In this document: positions 16,596-24,510 of the stretch, in pieces
How the letters are laid out: each line of letters begins with the position of its first letter
How positions within the stretch are numbered: the first letter of the stretch is position 1
Source of the DNA: an uncultured Planctomycetaceae bacterium
Lineage (GTDB): Bacteria; Planctomycetota; Planctomycetia; Planctomycetales; Planctomycetaceae
Direction of reading: 5' to 3'
NCBI GenBank assembly: GCA_903871805.1
Contig: CAIQIE010000261.1
Location: 1 to 38,462, forward strand
DNA: 38,462 nt
Position numbers and translations under genes: made by a program
The notes under the pieces: model-generated
What the model saw: only the letters and a program-made list of their open reading frames with translations
What the model was told of the DNA's origin: nothing
The model's database searches: none

Positions 16596-17656
16596 TGTCA
16601 TGGTTTCTGGCGGAGACCAATCCCATGTTGACATGTGTGCGATGAAACGCGGCCCTCACGACGTCCGGCAAAATCCGCTTTCTCAACGCTCGTTGCGGGT
16701 GATCAATCTCGAAAGGATTTCCGGTAGCCGTTGTGCGTCAGCACGGCGTTATCATTGGTGCGGTGTGTGTGAGAGGTAGGCAATCCCGCATGGGTGACAG
16801 ACGATTGCCTTGTTGCCTTCGCGAGGCAGGTGGCATCGTTGCGGGAATACGACGGATCGGCAACATGGCCGCCTTCGCGGGGAAAAATTCTTTCAGCAGC
16901 CAGGGCGTAAGGCAGGCCCAGCCCTTGCTGTAATTCAACGCAACAGGCGGCCATCCAGTTTCCGCAGATTGCCCACGCTCCGTGTTTTGATGTGTGATTT
17001 GTGGATCGCTCCGGGACCAGTGCCGGGAGACAAGCCGTGGATTTTAAGGACTGAACTAGTGGTCGTATAGAAGTCAGCGGATATCAACCATCTCACAAAC
17101 GGACCTCGGTGGCTTGCAGGGCAAAGTGCATCCTGTGGCTGTGATCGCGGAGTCGCGGCTGGCGATGACTGAGTGCAGCGGCCGCACCCTGAGCGGGTAG
17201 ATACGAGGGACGCGAGGATTTTGTTATCAACTCTGTTTGGGGTTGAAATGCACGGCACAAGTCGCCAGCAGCTTCGATGATCTCAGCGGGAAAAAGACTA
17301 TCCTGCAGCCGGATTTCGTTGCCGCACGTGTCCTCCGTGTTGTGGATGTGTATGCGTTCTCGCTGTATTCCATGAATACTGGAAGCACTGAAATGCGGTT
17401 CCGTTCGGTGCTGATTGCAACGAGCCCGGCAGATGTCGCCGACAATCGCAGGCAGCTTCAGGGGATGAGTTCCGGGTCTGCTATTGCGAGGACAGCGATG
17501 ATCGATGCACTGAGCCGGAATTGCATTTCCGTGTCGCGGATTCTGCGAGGTTCAGGCAGTTCTTTTTGTGGAGTGGCAGGTGTTCGCGGCGTTTTTTAGT
17601 CTGTCGCAAGACAAGGTATTTTTTTAAATTTGCGGGATTTTTGGAAATAGCGATCG
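16596..17656. other. Long intergenic region with several dyads, no clear gene
   Basis: About 1.06 kb lies between the DUF1553 gene and the WYL regulator. Frames up to 120 codons (17237-17599 plus) lack motifs and ribosome sites. Clustered dyads lie at 16778-16810 (AGGCAATC, 17 bases, GATTGCCT), 16814-16828 (TGCCT-TCGCG-AGGCA) and 16869-16880 (CCGC-CTTC-GCGG). They may mark a structured RNA or decayed sequence. The 3' end is AT-rich and probably holds the WYL promoter. Confidence 0.45.
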
Positions 17657-17682
17657 GGGTTGGACAATATGTTGTCCAACCC
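17657..17682. promoter_or_regulatory. Perfect palindrome upstream of the WYL regulator (putative operator)
   Basis: GGGTTGGACAA-TATG-TTGTCCAACCC has two perfect 11-base arms around a 4-base spacer. It ends 19 bases before the WYL gene's ATG. A dyad of this size at this place is typical of an autoregulatory operator, and WYL regulators such as BrxR and CapW are known to bind inverted repeats at their own promoters. The symmetry is a fact; binding by this protein is inferred. Confidence 0.65.
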
Positions 17683-17701
17683 TTGTTTGTAGACTCTTTT
17701 C

Positions 17702-18622
17702 ATGCCGCCTAACGACTCACAACGTCTCACACGACTTTTGCGCCTTATTCATACCCTTTCACAGGGCGTCGATGGGGTGTCTGTACAGGACATTGCCACG
17801 CGGGAGGGACTGGACGAGAAAACAATTCGGCGAGACCTTGTCCTGCTGAAGAACATGGGCTTGCCGCTGGAAGAGCGTCGGGCGAAATTCGGCAGAAAAC
17901 TTTGGCTCATTCGTCCTGAAGTAGAAAACGGACAGTTCAATATCTTCGAGGGACTTCATTCAGCAACAGAGACGAAGAAAAAAGAAAGACCCAGCAGATC
18001 GGAAAGCGTTCCAACGGAATTGGAACAGATGCTGTACTTCAGTACCACTGGCACCAGGGACTTTTCTCGGCGAGCGCATCTGATTAGTACGATTCTGCAA
18101 TCCATCACACAGCGGCAGGCTCTTCAACTGACCTACCGCAAACCGTCGGAATCGGCATCGTTGCAGTACACCATTCATCCTTATAGTCTGGCGGCCTGGC
18201 ATGGATCACTTTACGTGGTAGCGCGCAGTGTCGCCGCCGGGGCCATGCGTCACTTCGAACTGGATCGAATTGAAGGGATAGAGATGCTATTAGAGAAGTA
18301 TCGCATCCCCAGGGACTTTAACGTCGAGACCTATTTTCAAAGCACGTTCGGAATCTTCAGCCCGGTAGGGGAACAGTACCGGGTTGAAATTGAGTTCTCC
18401 GGGCCCGCTTCGGAGGCCGTCAAAAAATCCTGTTGGCACACAACGCAGAAATTCCATGACCAAAACGATGGGACAACCGTTATGCATGTAATTCTGAACG
18501 ACCTGCAGGAAGTCAAAAGCTGGGTCTTGAGTTTCGGTGCACTTGCTCGCGTTTTGCATCCGCCGGAACTTGTGGCGATGGTGCGGCAGGAGGTCATTCA
18601 GTTGCTGCAGACATACTCCTGA
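17702..18622 (+). CDS. WYL-domain transcriptional regulator
   Basis: The 306 residues show the standard three parts. A winged helix-turn-helix lies at about 8-70 (VSVQDIATREGLDEKTIRRD, then LVLLKNMGLPLEER). A WYL domain, thought to sense ligands or nucleic acid, covers about 125-195 (ALQLTYRKP, HPYSLAAWHGSLYVVARS, FELDRIEGIEML). A C-terminal WCX-like segment starts at about 222. The signature WYL triplet here reads LYV after WHG, a mild variant. The ribosome site is weak. A 26-base palindrome sits just upstream. Two uncharacterised genes follow on the same strand and may be its targets. WYL proteins control DNA damage responses, CRISPR and other defence loci among many roles; which applies here is unknown. 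Confidence 0.92.
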   Translation: MPPNDSQRLTRLLRLIHTLSQGVDGVSVQDIATREGLDEKTIRRDLVLLKNMGLPLEERRAKFGRKLWLIRPEVENGQFNIFEGLHSATETKKKERPSRSESVPTELEQMLYFSTTGTRDFSRRAHLISTILQSITQRQALQLTYRKPSESASLQYTIHPYSLAAWHGSLYVVARSVAAGAMRHFELDRIEGIEMLLEKYRIPRDFNVETYFQSTFGIFSPVGEQYRVEIEFSGPASEAVKKSCWHTTQKFHDQNDGTTVMHVILNDLQEVKSWVLSFGALARVLHPPELVAMVRQEVIQLLQTYS

Positions 18623-18762
18623 GGCTGCGGGTGTCAGCCAGACGCTATCCTCGGTTGTCCTCCTCTACACGGCGCCTCACTCGTGCGAGTGACAGCAGTG
18701 GACAGGTCTGCTTGCATGAGTGTTTTTTTTCTGCGAATTCGGGTTTGCCTGAAGGATATGTT

Positions 18763-19638
18763 TTGAGTGAAACAATAAGTTCAAACGAAAGGGTCTCCGA
18801 ATCTGCGGCCCGCCAATTGTTGAGCGAAGTAAAGATTTTTCGGCAGGAGTGGGCGCAGTTCGCGGTACACTCACGCGAGCATTTCGATGCCTTTCAAGAC
18901 AGGGGCGCATCGCTTCCGGATGCGTTGTTTGTGGCATACGCAGAACTGCAAAAACGGAAAGCGGCGATTTCTGCACGCATCACAGATCAAACTCAGCAGG
19001 GCGGAATCGAGGATTGGGCGGCTCCGTTGCCAATGGACGCACTGCACGAGTTTGAGCTTCGGCTGAATGATCTGATCGACATCTGCAGGGAACTTGATCG
19101 GAGCGCTGCTGAGAAGCGTTCTCGATTTCAGCAGACGCTCAACTCGATACGGAAGCTGTACAGCACCGACATGGAAGTGGAAGACAAGCTTCGCTTGCTG
19201 CGTCAGGATGCGGATTCTGAATTGCGATTGCTCTCCACACAGCCCATGCGAATTGCGGATCTCGATCTGGAAAAACGGATCTCCTGCCTTGAGGCACTGC
19301 TGGCACTGGTGAACGACGCTCGGACGCGGAACGAGGCGTGCGGTGTGCCCAGTCCTCGCATGGAGACGGCGCAGGTCGTGCAGTTATTTCTATTGGTTCA
19401 GGAACATTTTGGCCCGACCCTCGCCGTCGAAGCACTTCGGTGCGGATTTCCTCCGACGATATTGAGGATTGAAGTTGTAGTGGGTGACGGCGAAGCACCG
19501 AACACTGCTCGGACGCAGACAGACATCGATCAGGGCAGCCCGCAGTGCATCATCCTGTTTGACGAAGACCATTCCTCGTCGGCCCCAGCCACGTCGGAAC
19601 AGATCAGTCAACTGCTGAAACGGCATCAGGCACAATGA
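18763..19638 (+). CDS. Unrecognised alpha-helical protein in the WYL unit
   Basis: I do not recognise this 291-residue protein. It looks soluble: no signal peptide and no membrane segment. Residues 12-180 are rich in Leu, Arg, Glu and Gln and likely form long helices or coiled coil (ARQLLSEVKIFRQEW, RSRFQQTLNSIRKLY, VEDKLRLLRQDADSELRLLS). The C-terminal third turns more mixed (QLFLLVQEHFGPTLAVEALR, then a beta-like ILRIEVVVGDG and an acidic Ser-rich tail). I chose TTG at 18763 because GAAGGA lies six bases upstream; the frame is open back to about 18631, but that extension is Ser/Arg-rich and unconvincing. It sits 140 bases after the WYL gene and about 20 bases before a DUF2325-like gene, suggesting one operon. 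Confidence 0.8.
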   Translation: MSETISSNERVSESAARQLLSEVKIFRQEWAQFAVHSREHFDAFQDRGASLPDALFVAYAELQKRKAAISARITDQTQQGGIEDWAAPLPMDALHEFELRLNDLIDICRELDRSAAEKRSRFQQTLNSIRKLYSTDMEVEDKLRLLRQDADSELRLLSTQPMRIADLDLEKRISCLEALLALVNDARTRNEACGVPSPRMETAQVVQLFLLVQEHFGPTLAVEALRCGFPPTILRIEVVVGDGEAPNTARTQTDIDQGSPQCIILFDEDHSSSAPATSEQISQLLKRHQAQ

Positions 19639-19660
19639 CACTCGTCTTCGTCAGATTCTG

Positions 19661-20194
19661 TTGCCCATCATTGACCTGCTTCCGGAGCAATCTGCCGAGG
19701 ATGCGACGGAGGAAGCCACACCGGGGATTGAGGTTTCCTGGGAATTGCAGGCTGTTGCCGAATCAATCGCCGACTACCTGAAGCAGCAGAACGGCGAATT
19801 GCAGGAGGATTCTGAGTCAGACGTACCGATCAGCGTGGAGCTTCAAAATGCCAGGCTGCTCCTGCGAGACAAAGTGATGGTGATCATTGGGGGCGTTTGC
19901 AAACCTCATGCGCAGCAGCGACTGATAAAAAGTCTGCAGGTGAAAGGCGTTCGTTGGCTCAGGGCAAGAAAGCAGGACCAGGTCAGCGACTTCAAAGCCA
20001 AACTGACGGGCGCTGCCGTGGTTGTCCTGATCACAAAAATCATGGGACACAAGCACAACGACGTGCGGGAAATGTGTGATGAACTGAAAATTCCTTACGT
20101 TCAGACACGGTATGCAGCCGGATACAGTGTCAATCAATTGGTTTCAGTCATTTTGGACCAGGCCATTGACCGGCTGGCTGCCCAACTTCCGTGA
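19661..20194 (+). CDS. DUF2325-like domain protein
   Basis: This 177-residue cytosolic protein has an acidic N-terminal half (residues 1-65) and a C-terminal alpha/beta domain (about 70-165). The domain starts KVMVIIGGVCKPHAQQRLIK and continues with AAVVVLITKIMGHKHNDVRE, MCDELKIPYVQTR and a small-residue stretch. That pattern (VxIxGG, hydrophobic strand, H-K at the end of the strand, IPxVxxR) resembles DUF2325, whose function is unknown. The start is uncertain: TTG at 19661 has no ribosome site, and the frame opens only from 19619, so a non-ATG start is forced unless translation is coupled to the gene ending at 19638. It is the last gene of the WYL-led unit. Confidence 0.78.
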   Translation: MPIIDLLPEQSAEDATEEATPGIEVSWELQAVAESIADYLKQQNGELQEDSESDVPISVELQNARLLLRDKVMVIIGGVCKPHAQQRLIKSLQVKGVRWLRARKQDQVSDFKAKLTGAAVVVLITKIMGHKHNDVREMCDELKIPYVQTRYAAGYSVNQLVSVILDQAIDRLAAQLP

Positions 20195-20503
20195 CTGGCC
20201 CTCCGATCGGGCAACCCACGAATGGTAAACTGGTGTTAAACGTCGGGAAAACTGTTGCGCGTTGCTTTTGGCCAACTGCGGTTTAACGCTTTTCTTCCAT
20301 GTGCTCTGTGACCACTATGACAATAAATGAAGGCTGTTTAAAACGCGAAGAACAGAAAGGCCATGGCTGGGTGTCGGCTCAGCTGGAGCTTTGCCCTCCC
20401 GAACGCCGTGGTCCATGGCGAACACCCGGAAAATCAACAGCAAACACCCCCGTTCTGCCACCGCTTTGCCATCCCGGAGCACATCTAATTCCCACTTCCG
20501 CCC
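20195..20503. other. Gap between convergent genes
   Basis: The 309 bases between the DUF2325-like stop and the DUF1501 stop hold no convincing gene. A loose dyad GTTAAAC / GTTTAAC (near 20234 and 20280) ends in GCTTTTC and could belong to a terminator. Confidence 0.4.
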
Positions 20504-21910
20504 TCAGGCATGAATCAGGCCCGGAATGGGATCAGCGGCAGCAAGTTGCTGCGTCAGTTCGCGGGGAATACCGGGGGCCAGCCGCAGCAGACTGATATCA
20601 AACATCGAATGCAGGACGGTCGAAATCAGATTGGGAATGCGCTGAGGCGCGGACGCGGGTTCTCCGGCATCCTTTGTCGATTCGCCGATGACATGTCCAC
20701 CGGGCAGGCCACCACCGGTGACCAGCAGTGGTGCCAGGCCTCCCCAGTGATCCCGGCCCCCATTGGCATTGATTCGGGGAGTGCGTCCCATTTCGCCGCA
20801 GGCAATCAGCTGAATTCGGTCCTGCAGTCCGCGTGTCCACAGATCTTCCACAAAGGCAGAAAGCGCATGATCCAGCGGAACGCCCATGTAACGCATGCCT
20901 TCTTCCACGCCCGCATTGTTGACGTCTGAATGCATGTCCCAGACAAAATTGGTGGTGACGGTAACAAAGCCGCAGCCCGCCTCACAGAGCCGTCTGGCCA
21001 GCAACAGCAGTCGTCCCAGACTTTGCACATTGTCCACATAGTTTTTGTGATTGTTCCAGCGGCGGCTGATGTCGTCCGGTCGCAGTAATGCAGCCGTATC
21101 GTAGCGTGCAATCGTCCTGGCATTTTCCTGGCTGAGATCAAACGCTTTTGCCACACCCCCAATGATTGTGTCGAAGGCTTGCTGTTGAATTCGATCGAGT
21201 CCCGAAATCGCGCCGGACTGATCTACGACTCTGCGCAGTCCATCCAGTTGCTGCAGCAGATGGCGACGATCATCCAGCCGCGTTCTGTCCAGATACAATT
21301 TCATGTTTTCCTGCGCTTCACCGCCAGCGCCCGGGACAAAGGGACGATAACCACCTCCCAGTTTTCCAGAGGACGTGAAGTCACCGAAATCGCGTACAGC
21401 GGGTTGTGCGTTGGGCACGACTGCCTGGGGAAACAGGGCCACGTTCGTGGGAATGCCGGAACCCGGTCGATTTGTCCCGGCCACTCGTGCGTACAGTGAC
21501 CCAAGGTTGGCATTCAGCGTATCACGTCCCACGATCGGTTTAATATCATGGTTGCCGTCCCCGGTTGCAAAGCTTCTGACGATCGTGAGTTTGTCTGCCA
21601 GTGAAGCCAATCGGGGAAATGTGCCTCCGAAAGTGATTCCGGGAATTCGGGTCTGCAGTTCTCCTGTGGCGCTTTGGATACCGACGGGAGCCGTCATTTT
21701 GGGATCGAAAGTTTCTGTCTGACTGGGGCCGCCGTGCAGAAACAGAAAGATGACTGCTTTATCTCGAAGTACCGAGGGCTGTCCCATGGCGGTCATTCCG
21801 GCGGCTGTTTTCAACAGCCCGGGCAGTCCGAGTCCACCGAGACCCAGTGACCCGGCCTGCAGAAAACTACGTCTGCCGACATGGCGATCAAAATCCCAGA
21901 ACGAAAGCAT
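20504..21910 (-). CDS. DUF1501 family protein, Tat-exported
   Basis: The 468 residues begin with a twin-arginine signal (HVGRRSFLQAGSLGLGGLGL), so the folded protein is exported. DUF1501 proteins are remote relatives of the sulfatase/alkaline phosphatase fold and abound in planctomycetes; no activity is established. Family motifs are VIFLFLHGGPSQTETFDPK, SFATGDGNHDIKP, CGFVTVTTNFVWDMHSD, LIACGEMGRTPRINANGGRD and HWGGLAPLLVTGGGLPGG. The ATG at 21910 has GGAG seven bases upstream. It has no adjacent DUF1549/DUF1553 partner on its strand, the usual arrangement. An apparent decayed DUF1501 end lies 350 bases upstream on the other strand. Confidence 0.92.
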   Translation of the reverse strand: MLSFWDFDRHVGRRSFLQAGSLGLGGLGLPGLLKTAAGMTAMGQPSVLRDKAVIFLFLHGGPSQTETFDPKMTAPVGIQSATGELQTRIPGITFGGTFPRLASLADKLTIVRSFATGDGNHDIKPIVGRDTLNANLGSLYARVAGTNRPGSGIPTNVALFPQAVVPNAQPAVRDFGDFTSSGKLGGGYRPFVPGAGGEAQENMKLYLDRTRLDDRRHLLQQLDGLRRVVDQSGAISGLDRIQQQAFDTIIGGVAKAFDLSQENARTIARYDTAALLRPDDISRRWNNHKNYVDNVQSLGRLLLLARRLCEAGCGFVTVTTNFVWDMHSDVNNAGVEEGMRYMGVPLDHALSAFVEDLWTRGLQDRIQLIACGEMGRTPRINANGGRDHWGGLAPLLVTGGGLPGGHVIGESTKDAGEPASAPQRIPNLISTVLHSMFDISLLRLAPGIPRELTQQLAAADPIPGLIHA

Positions 21911-22261
21911 CGTTCGTCTCCGCCTGATAGTCTGACAGTCTTTTGGAGGGGGGCAACCTTGTCGATGTCCCGGCGTCAGGTTCCGGAAGCAACGATTGGC
22001 GAGAATGGCACAAGCAGCTTTCGGTGCAGGCGAGGGATACCCATTCCTGAGCGTTTTGCCCTTAAAGTGTGGCAGATTCCGTGCCGGGGAAAAAGCAAAA
22101 ACACGGGGAATCGATTCAGGAATTACGTTTTCACCCGGAGTTTGTTGATTCTACAATTCCCACCAGCTGTTTTTCAGCGTAGACACGGTGCTCGGTCCTG
22201 GCGGTTGTTCGCAACAACCTTCCCGAGCGTTCAACGACCCCCCCGGGAATTCCTATGTGTC
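21911..22261. other. Intergenic region, no gene seen
   Basis: This is the first half of the 796-base gap between DUF1501 and the dehydratase. A plus-strand frame runs through it into the DUF1501-like remnant, but this part shows no family similarity. Confidence 0.45.
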
Positions 22262-22444
22262 CGTGAGATCTCAACAAAAGATGAACAGGCGGCATGGCTT
22301 ATTTCACCGCCTTGGGGCCCGGCGGACATTGCGGCCACAGTCTGCGAATCGCTGGGAATTTCTCCGGAAACGCCAATCCCTGATTAGTTTGGCCGCCCGC
22401 TGCCGATTCTTGATCAGGGGACCGTGATTGACGGTGTTTTCTGA
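22262..22444 (+). pseudogene. Remnant of a DUF1501 C-terminus with an in-frame stop
   Basis: One reading frame gives REISTKDEQAAWLISPPW, then GPADIAATVCESLGISPETP and IPD, a TAG at 22385, and then FGRPLPILDQGTVIDGVF followed by TGA. This matches the very end of typical DUF1501 proteins, where an 'xPxDxAATxYxxLGIxPxT' segment is followed by 'D..GRP.P...G.VI..' and the stop. The rest of the protein is missing upstream, so this looks like a truncated, decayed copy. The match is from memory of the family pattern; an alignment is needed. Confidence 0.6.
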
Positions 22445-22706
22445 AACGGACGCATCGCTGACATTCAGGAAAGCGTCTGCACCTGTCGCCTGCGATAGAA
22501 ATGGCTGCAGATCACACCTTCTGCGTGCAAGGTCGATTTTCCTGACAAAATGCACTATGCTGCAGAACGGTACTTGTCATTTTCCTGGCAGGTTGCGGGG
22601 AATCCAGCCGAATTCCTCATCTCGAACGGGCGCTCCTGCGTTTAAGGAATCGCCTTGTGCACTGACCGTTTTTGTGGCATCTCAGAACAGCGTTAAAGAG
22701 CCCATC

Positions 22707-24443
22707 ATGGCGAATCAGGAAAGACTCCGACCGGATCAGCTTCGCAGCCACCGCTACCTGGGACCGGATGATCTGCGGTCTTTTGGTCATCGTTCGCGAC
22801 AGAAACAGGCGGGGTTCTCGACCGAGGACTTCGCTGGCAAGCCGGTGATTGGCATTCTGAACACATGGAACGACCTCATTTCCTGTCACGCCCATTTTCG
22901 GCAGCGTGCTGACGAGGTGAAACGGGGGGTCTGGCAGGCCGGCGGGTTTCCTGTGGAAATTCCGGTGATGGGGCTGAGCGAAACGTTCATGAAGCCCACG
23001 TCCATGTACTATCGAAACTTCCTTGCCATGGAAGCAGAAGAGGTACTCAGAACCTACCCGATAGACGCTGCGGTTCTGATGAGTGGCTGCGACAAGACGA
23101 CACCCGCACTGCTGATGGGGGCATTAAGTGCCAACGTGCCGTCCATTGTGATGCCTGGTGGACCGATGAACCGCACTTCCTGGCATGGTGAGGAGCTGGC
23201 CAGTGGCACGGACGTCTGGCGGTTCTGGGCTGAACGAGGTGCTGGTCGGCTTTCATGCGAAGCGTGGTGTGATCTGGAAGACTACATTGCCGCATCGCCC
23301 GGCCACTGCATGACGATGGGTACAGCCTCCACCATGACAGCAATTGCTGAGGTCATGGGCATGACACTGGCGGGGGCCAGTTCACTGCCGGCGACCCATT
23401 CCGGCCATTCGCGAATGGCATCGGAAACCGGGCGTGTTGCTGTCGAGCTGGCGTGGCACAATTGTGTGCCTTCCGGGCTAATGCAGCGAGCAGCATTCGA
23501 GAACGCCATCACAACACTGATGGCACTGGGCGGGTCAACCAATGCCATTGTGCACCTGATGGCGATGGCGGGACGTGCCGGAGTCAGTCTGACGCTGGAA
23601 GATTTCGACCGGATTTCGCAACGGACCCCGGTGCTGGCCAATCTCCGTCCCACGGGAAAATTCGTCATGGCTGACTTCTTCGATGCCGGGGGACTTTGTG
23701 GACTGCTGAATCGCATCCCGGATCTGCTGCACCTGAATGCACCGACGGTTCAGTTCCGCACTCTGGGAGAAGCCATCGCAGACGCTCCGGTCTGGAATGA
23801 CGACGTGATTCGGCTGCGTGAGAATCCCGTGTGCAGCACCGGCAGTCTGGCCGTTTTGCGGGGCAACATGGCACCGGACGGATGCGTGATCAAACCGGCT
23901 GCTGCCGAATCGCAACTGCTGCAGCATCGAGGCCCGGCGGTGGTCTTCCGCAACTATCCGGATCTGAAAGCCCGCATCGACGACCCAGCCCTCGGGATTA
24001 CCAAAGATCACGTGATCGTCCTGCAGAGCGCCGGCCCGTTGGGAGCCCCCGGAATACCGGAATGGGGCATGCTGCCAATTCCCAAATATCTGCTGCAGCA
24101 GGGCGTGCGTGATATGGTCCGCATCAGCGACGCGCGGATGAGTGGCACCAGTTACGGCGCCTGCGTGCTGCATGTTTCTCCGGAATCCTTTGTCGGAGGC
24201 CCGCTGGCACTGGTGGAAACGGGCGATATCATCTCACTGGATGTTGCCGGTCGAACCCTGAACCTGGAAATTTCTGAACAGGAATTCGCCGCCCGACGCG
24301 CTCGCTGGACGGCCCCGGAACCCATGTTCACTCGAGGCTACGGAAAACTTTACTTCGATCAGACCACACAGGCCCATGAGGGGTGCGACTTTCGATTCCT
24401 GCATGCAGACGGTAGTCAGGATGCACCACCCTCGATCTACTGA
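22707..24443 (+). CDS. IlvD/Edd-family dehydratase, probably sugar-acid type
   Basis: The 578 residues are close to the length of L-arabinonate/D-xylonate dehydratases and carry the three cysteines expected for a [2Fe-2S] cluster: C60 (NTWNDLISCHAHFR), C128 (LMSGCDKTTP) and C201 (SPGHCMTMGTASTM). K130 matches the metal-site lysine. Other motifs are GGSTNAIVHLMAMAGR, RISDARMSGTSYGACVLHVS and PLALVETGD. The stretch LRSHRYLGPDD, the spacing of the cysteines and the C-terminal 'ARRARW...RGYGKLYFDQ' resemble sugar-acid dehydratases more than canonical biosynthetic IlvD, so I favour a role in sugar-acid breakdown; dihydroxy-acid dehydratase activity is the alternative. ATG 22707 begins the conserved region, with AAGAG upstream; the frame is open further but not protein-like. 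Confidence 0.88.
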   Translation: MANQERLRPDQLRSHRYLGPDDLRSFGHRSRQKQAGFSTEDFAGKPVIGILNTWNDLISCHAHFRQRADEVKRGVWQAGGFPVEIPVMGLSETFMKPTSMYYRNFLAMEAEEVLRTYPIDAAVLMSGCDKTTPALLMGALSANVPSIVMPGGPMNRTSWHGEELASGTDVWRFWAERGAGRLSCEAWCDLEDYIAASPGHCMTMGTASTMTAIAEVMGMTLAGASSLPATHSGHSRMASETGRVAVELAWHNCVPSGLMQRAAFENAITTLMALGGSTNAIVHLMAMAGRAGVSLTLEDFDRISQRTPVLANLRPTGKFVMADFFDAGGLCGLLNRIPDLLHLNAPTVQFRTLGEAIADAPVWNDDVIRLRENPVCSTGSLAVLRGNMAPDGCVIKPAAAESQLLQHRGPAVVFRNYPDLKARIDDPALGITKDHVIVLQSAGPLGAPGIPEWGMLPIPKYLLQQGVRDMVRISDARMSGTSYGACVLHVSPESFVGGPLALVETGDIISLDVAGRTLNLEISEQEFAARRARWTAPEPMFTRGYGKLYFDQTTQAHEGCDFRFLHADGSQDAPPSIY

Positions 24444-24471
24444 ACTCACAGCGGCCGTGTTTGACCACTAC

Positions 24472-24492
24472 CAGCTGAAAAACTGTCAGCTG
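24472..24492. terminator. Hairpin between convergent genes
   Basis: CAGCTGA-AAAACTG-TCAGCTG is a 7-bp stem in the 67-base gap between the dehydratase (plus) and the ASPIC lipoprotein (minus). There is no T run, so it is tentative as a bidirectional terminator. Confidence 0.45.
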
Positions 24493-24510
24493 CCAGAGCA
24501 TTTACAACCT

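Noticed and set aside
16703-16954. 83-codon minus-strand frame in the gap before the WYL gene
   Set aside because: Contains a few protein-like stretches but no family I can name and no ribosome site; left as intergenic.
17237-17599. 120-codon plus-strand frame before the WYL gene
   Set aside because: No ribosome site or motif; Ser/Arg/Val-rich translation typical of chance frames here.
22428-22706. N-terminal extension of the dehydratase
   Set aside because: The frame is open but the translated sequence is Arg/Ser-rich and absent from the family; the family N-terminus fits ATG 22707.
23535-24173. 212-codon minus-strand frame inside the dehydratase gene
   Set aside because: Antisense shadow of a well-conserved gene; His/Gln-rich translation with no motif.
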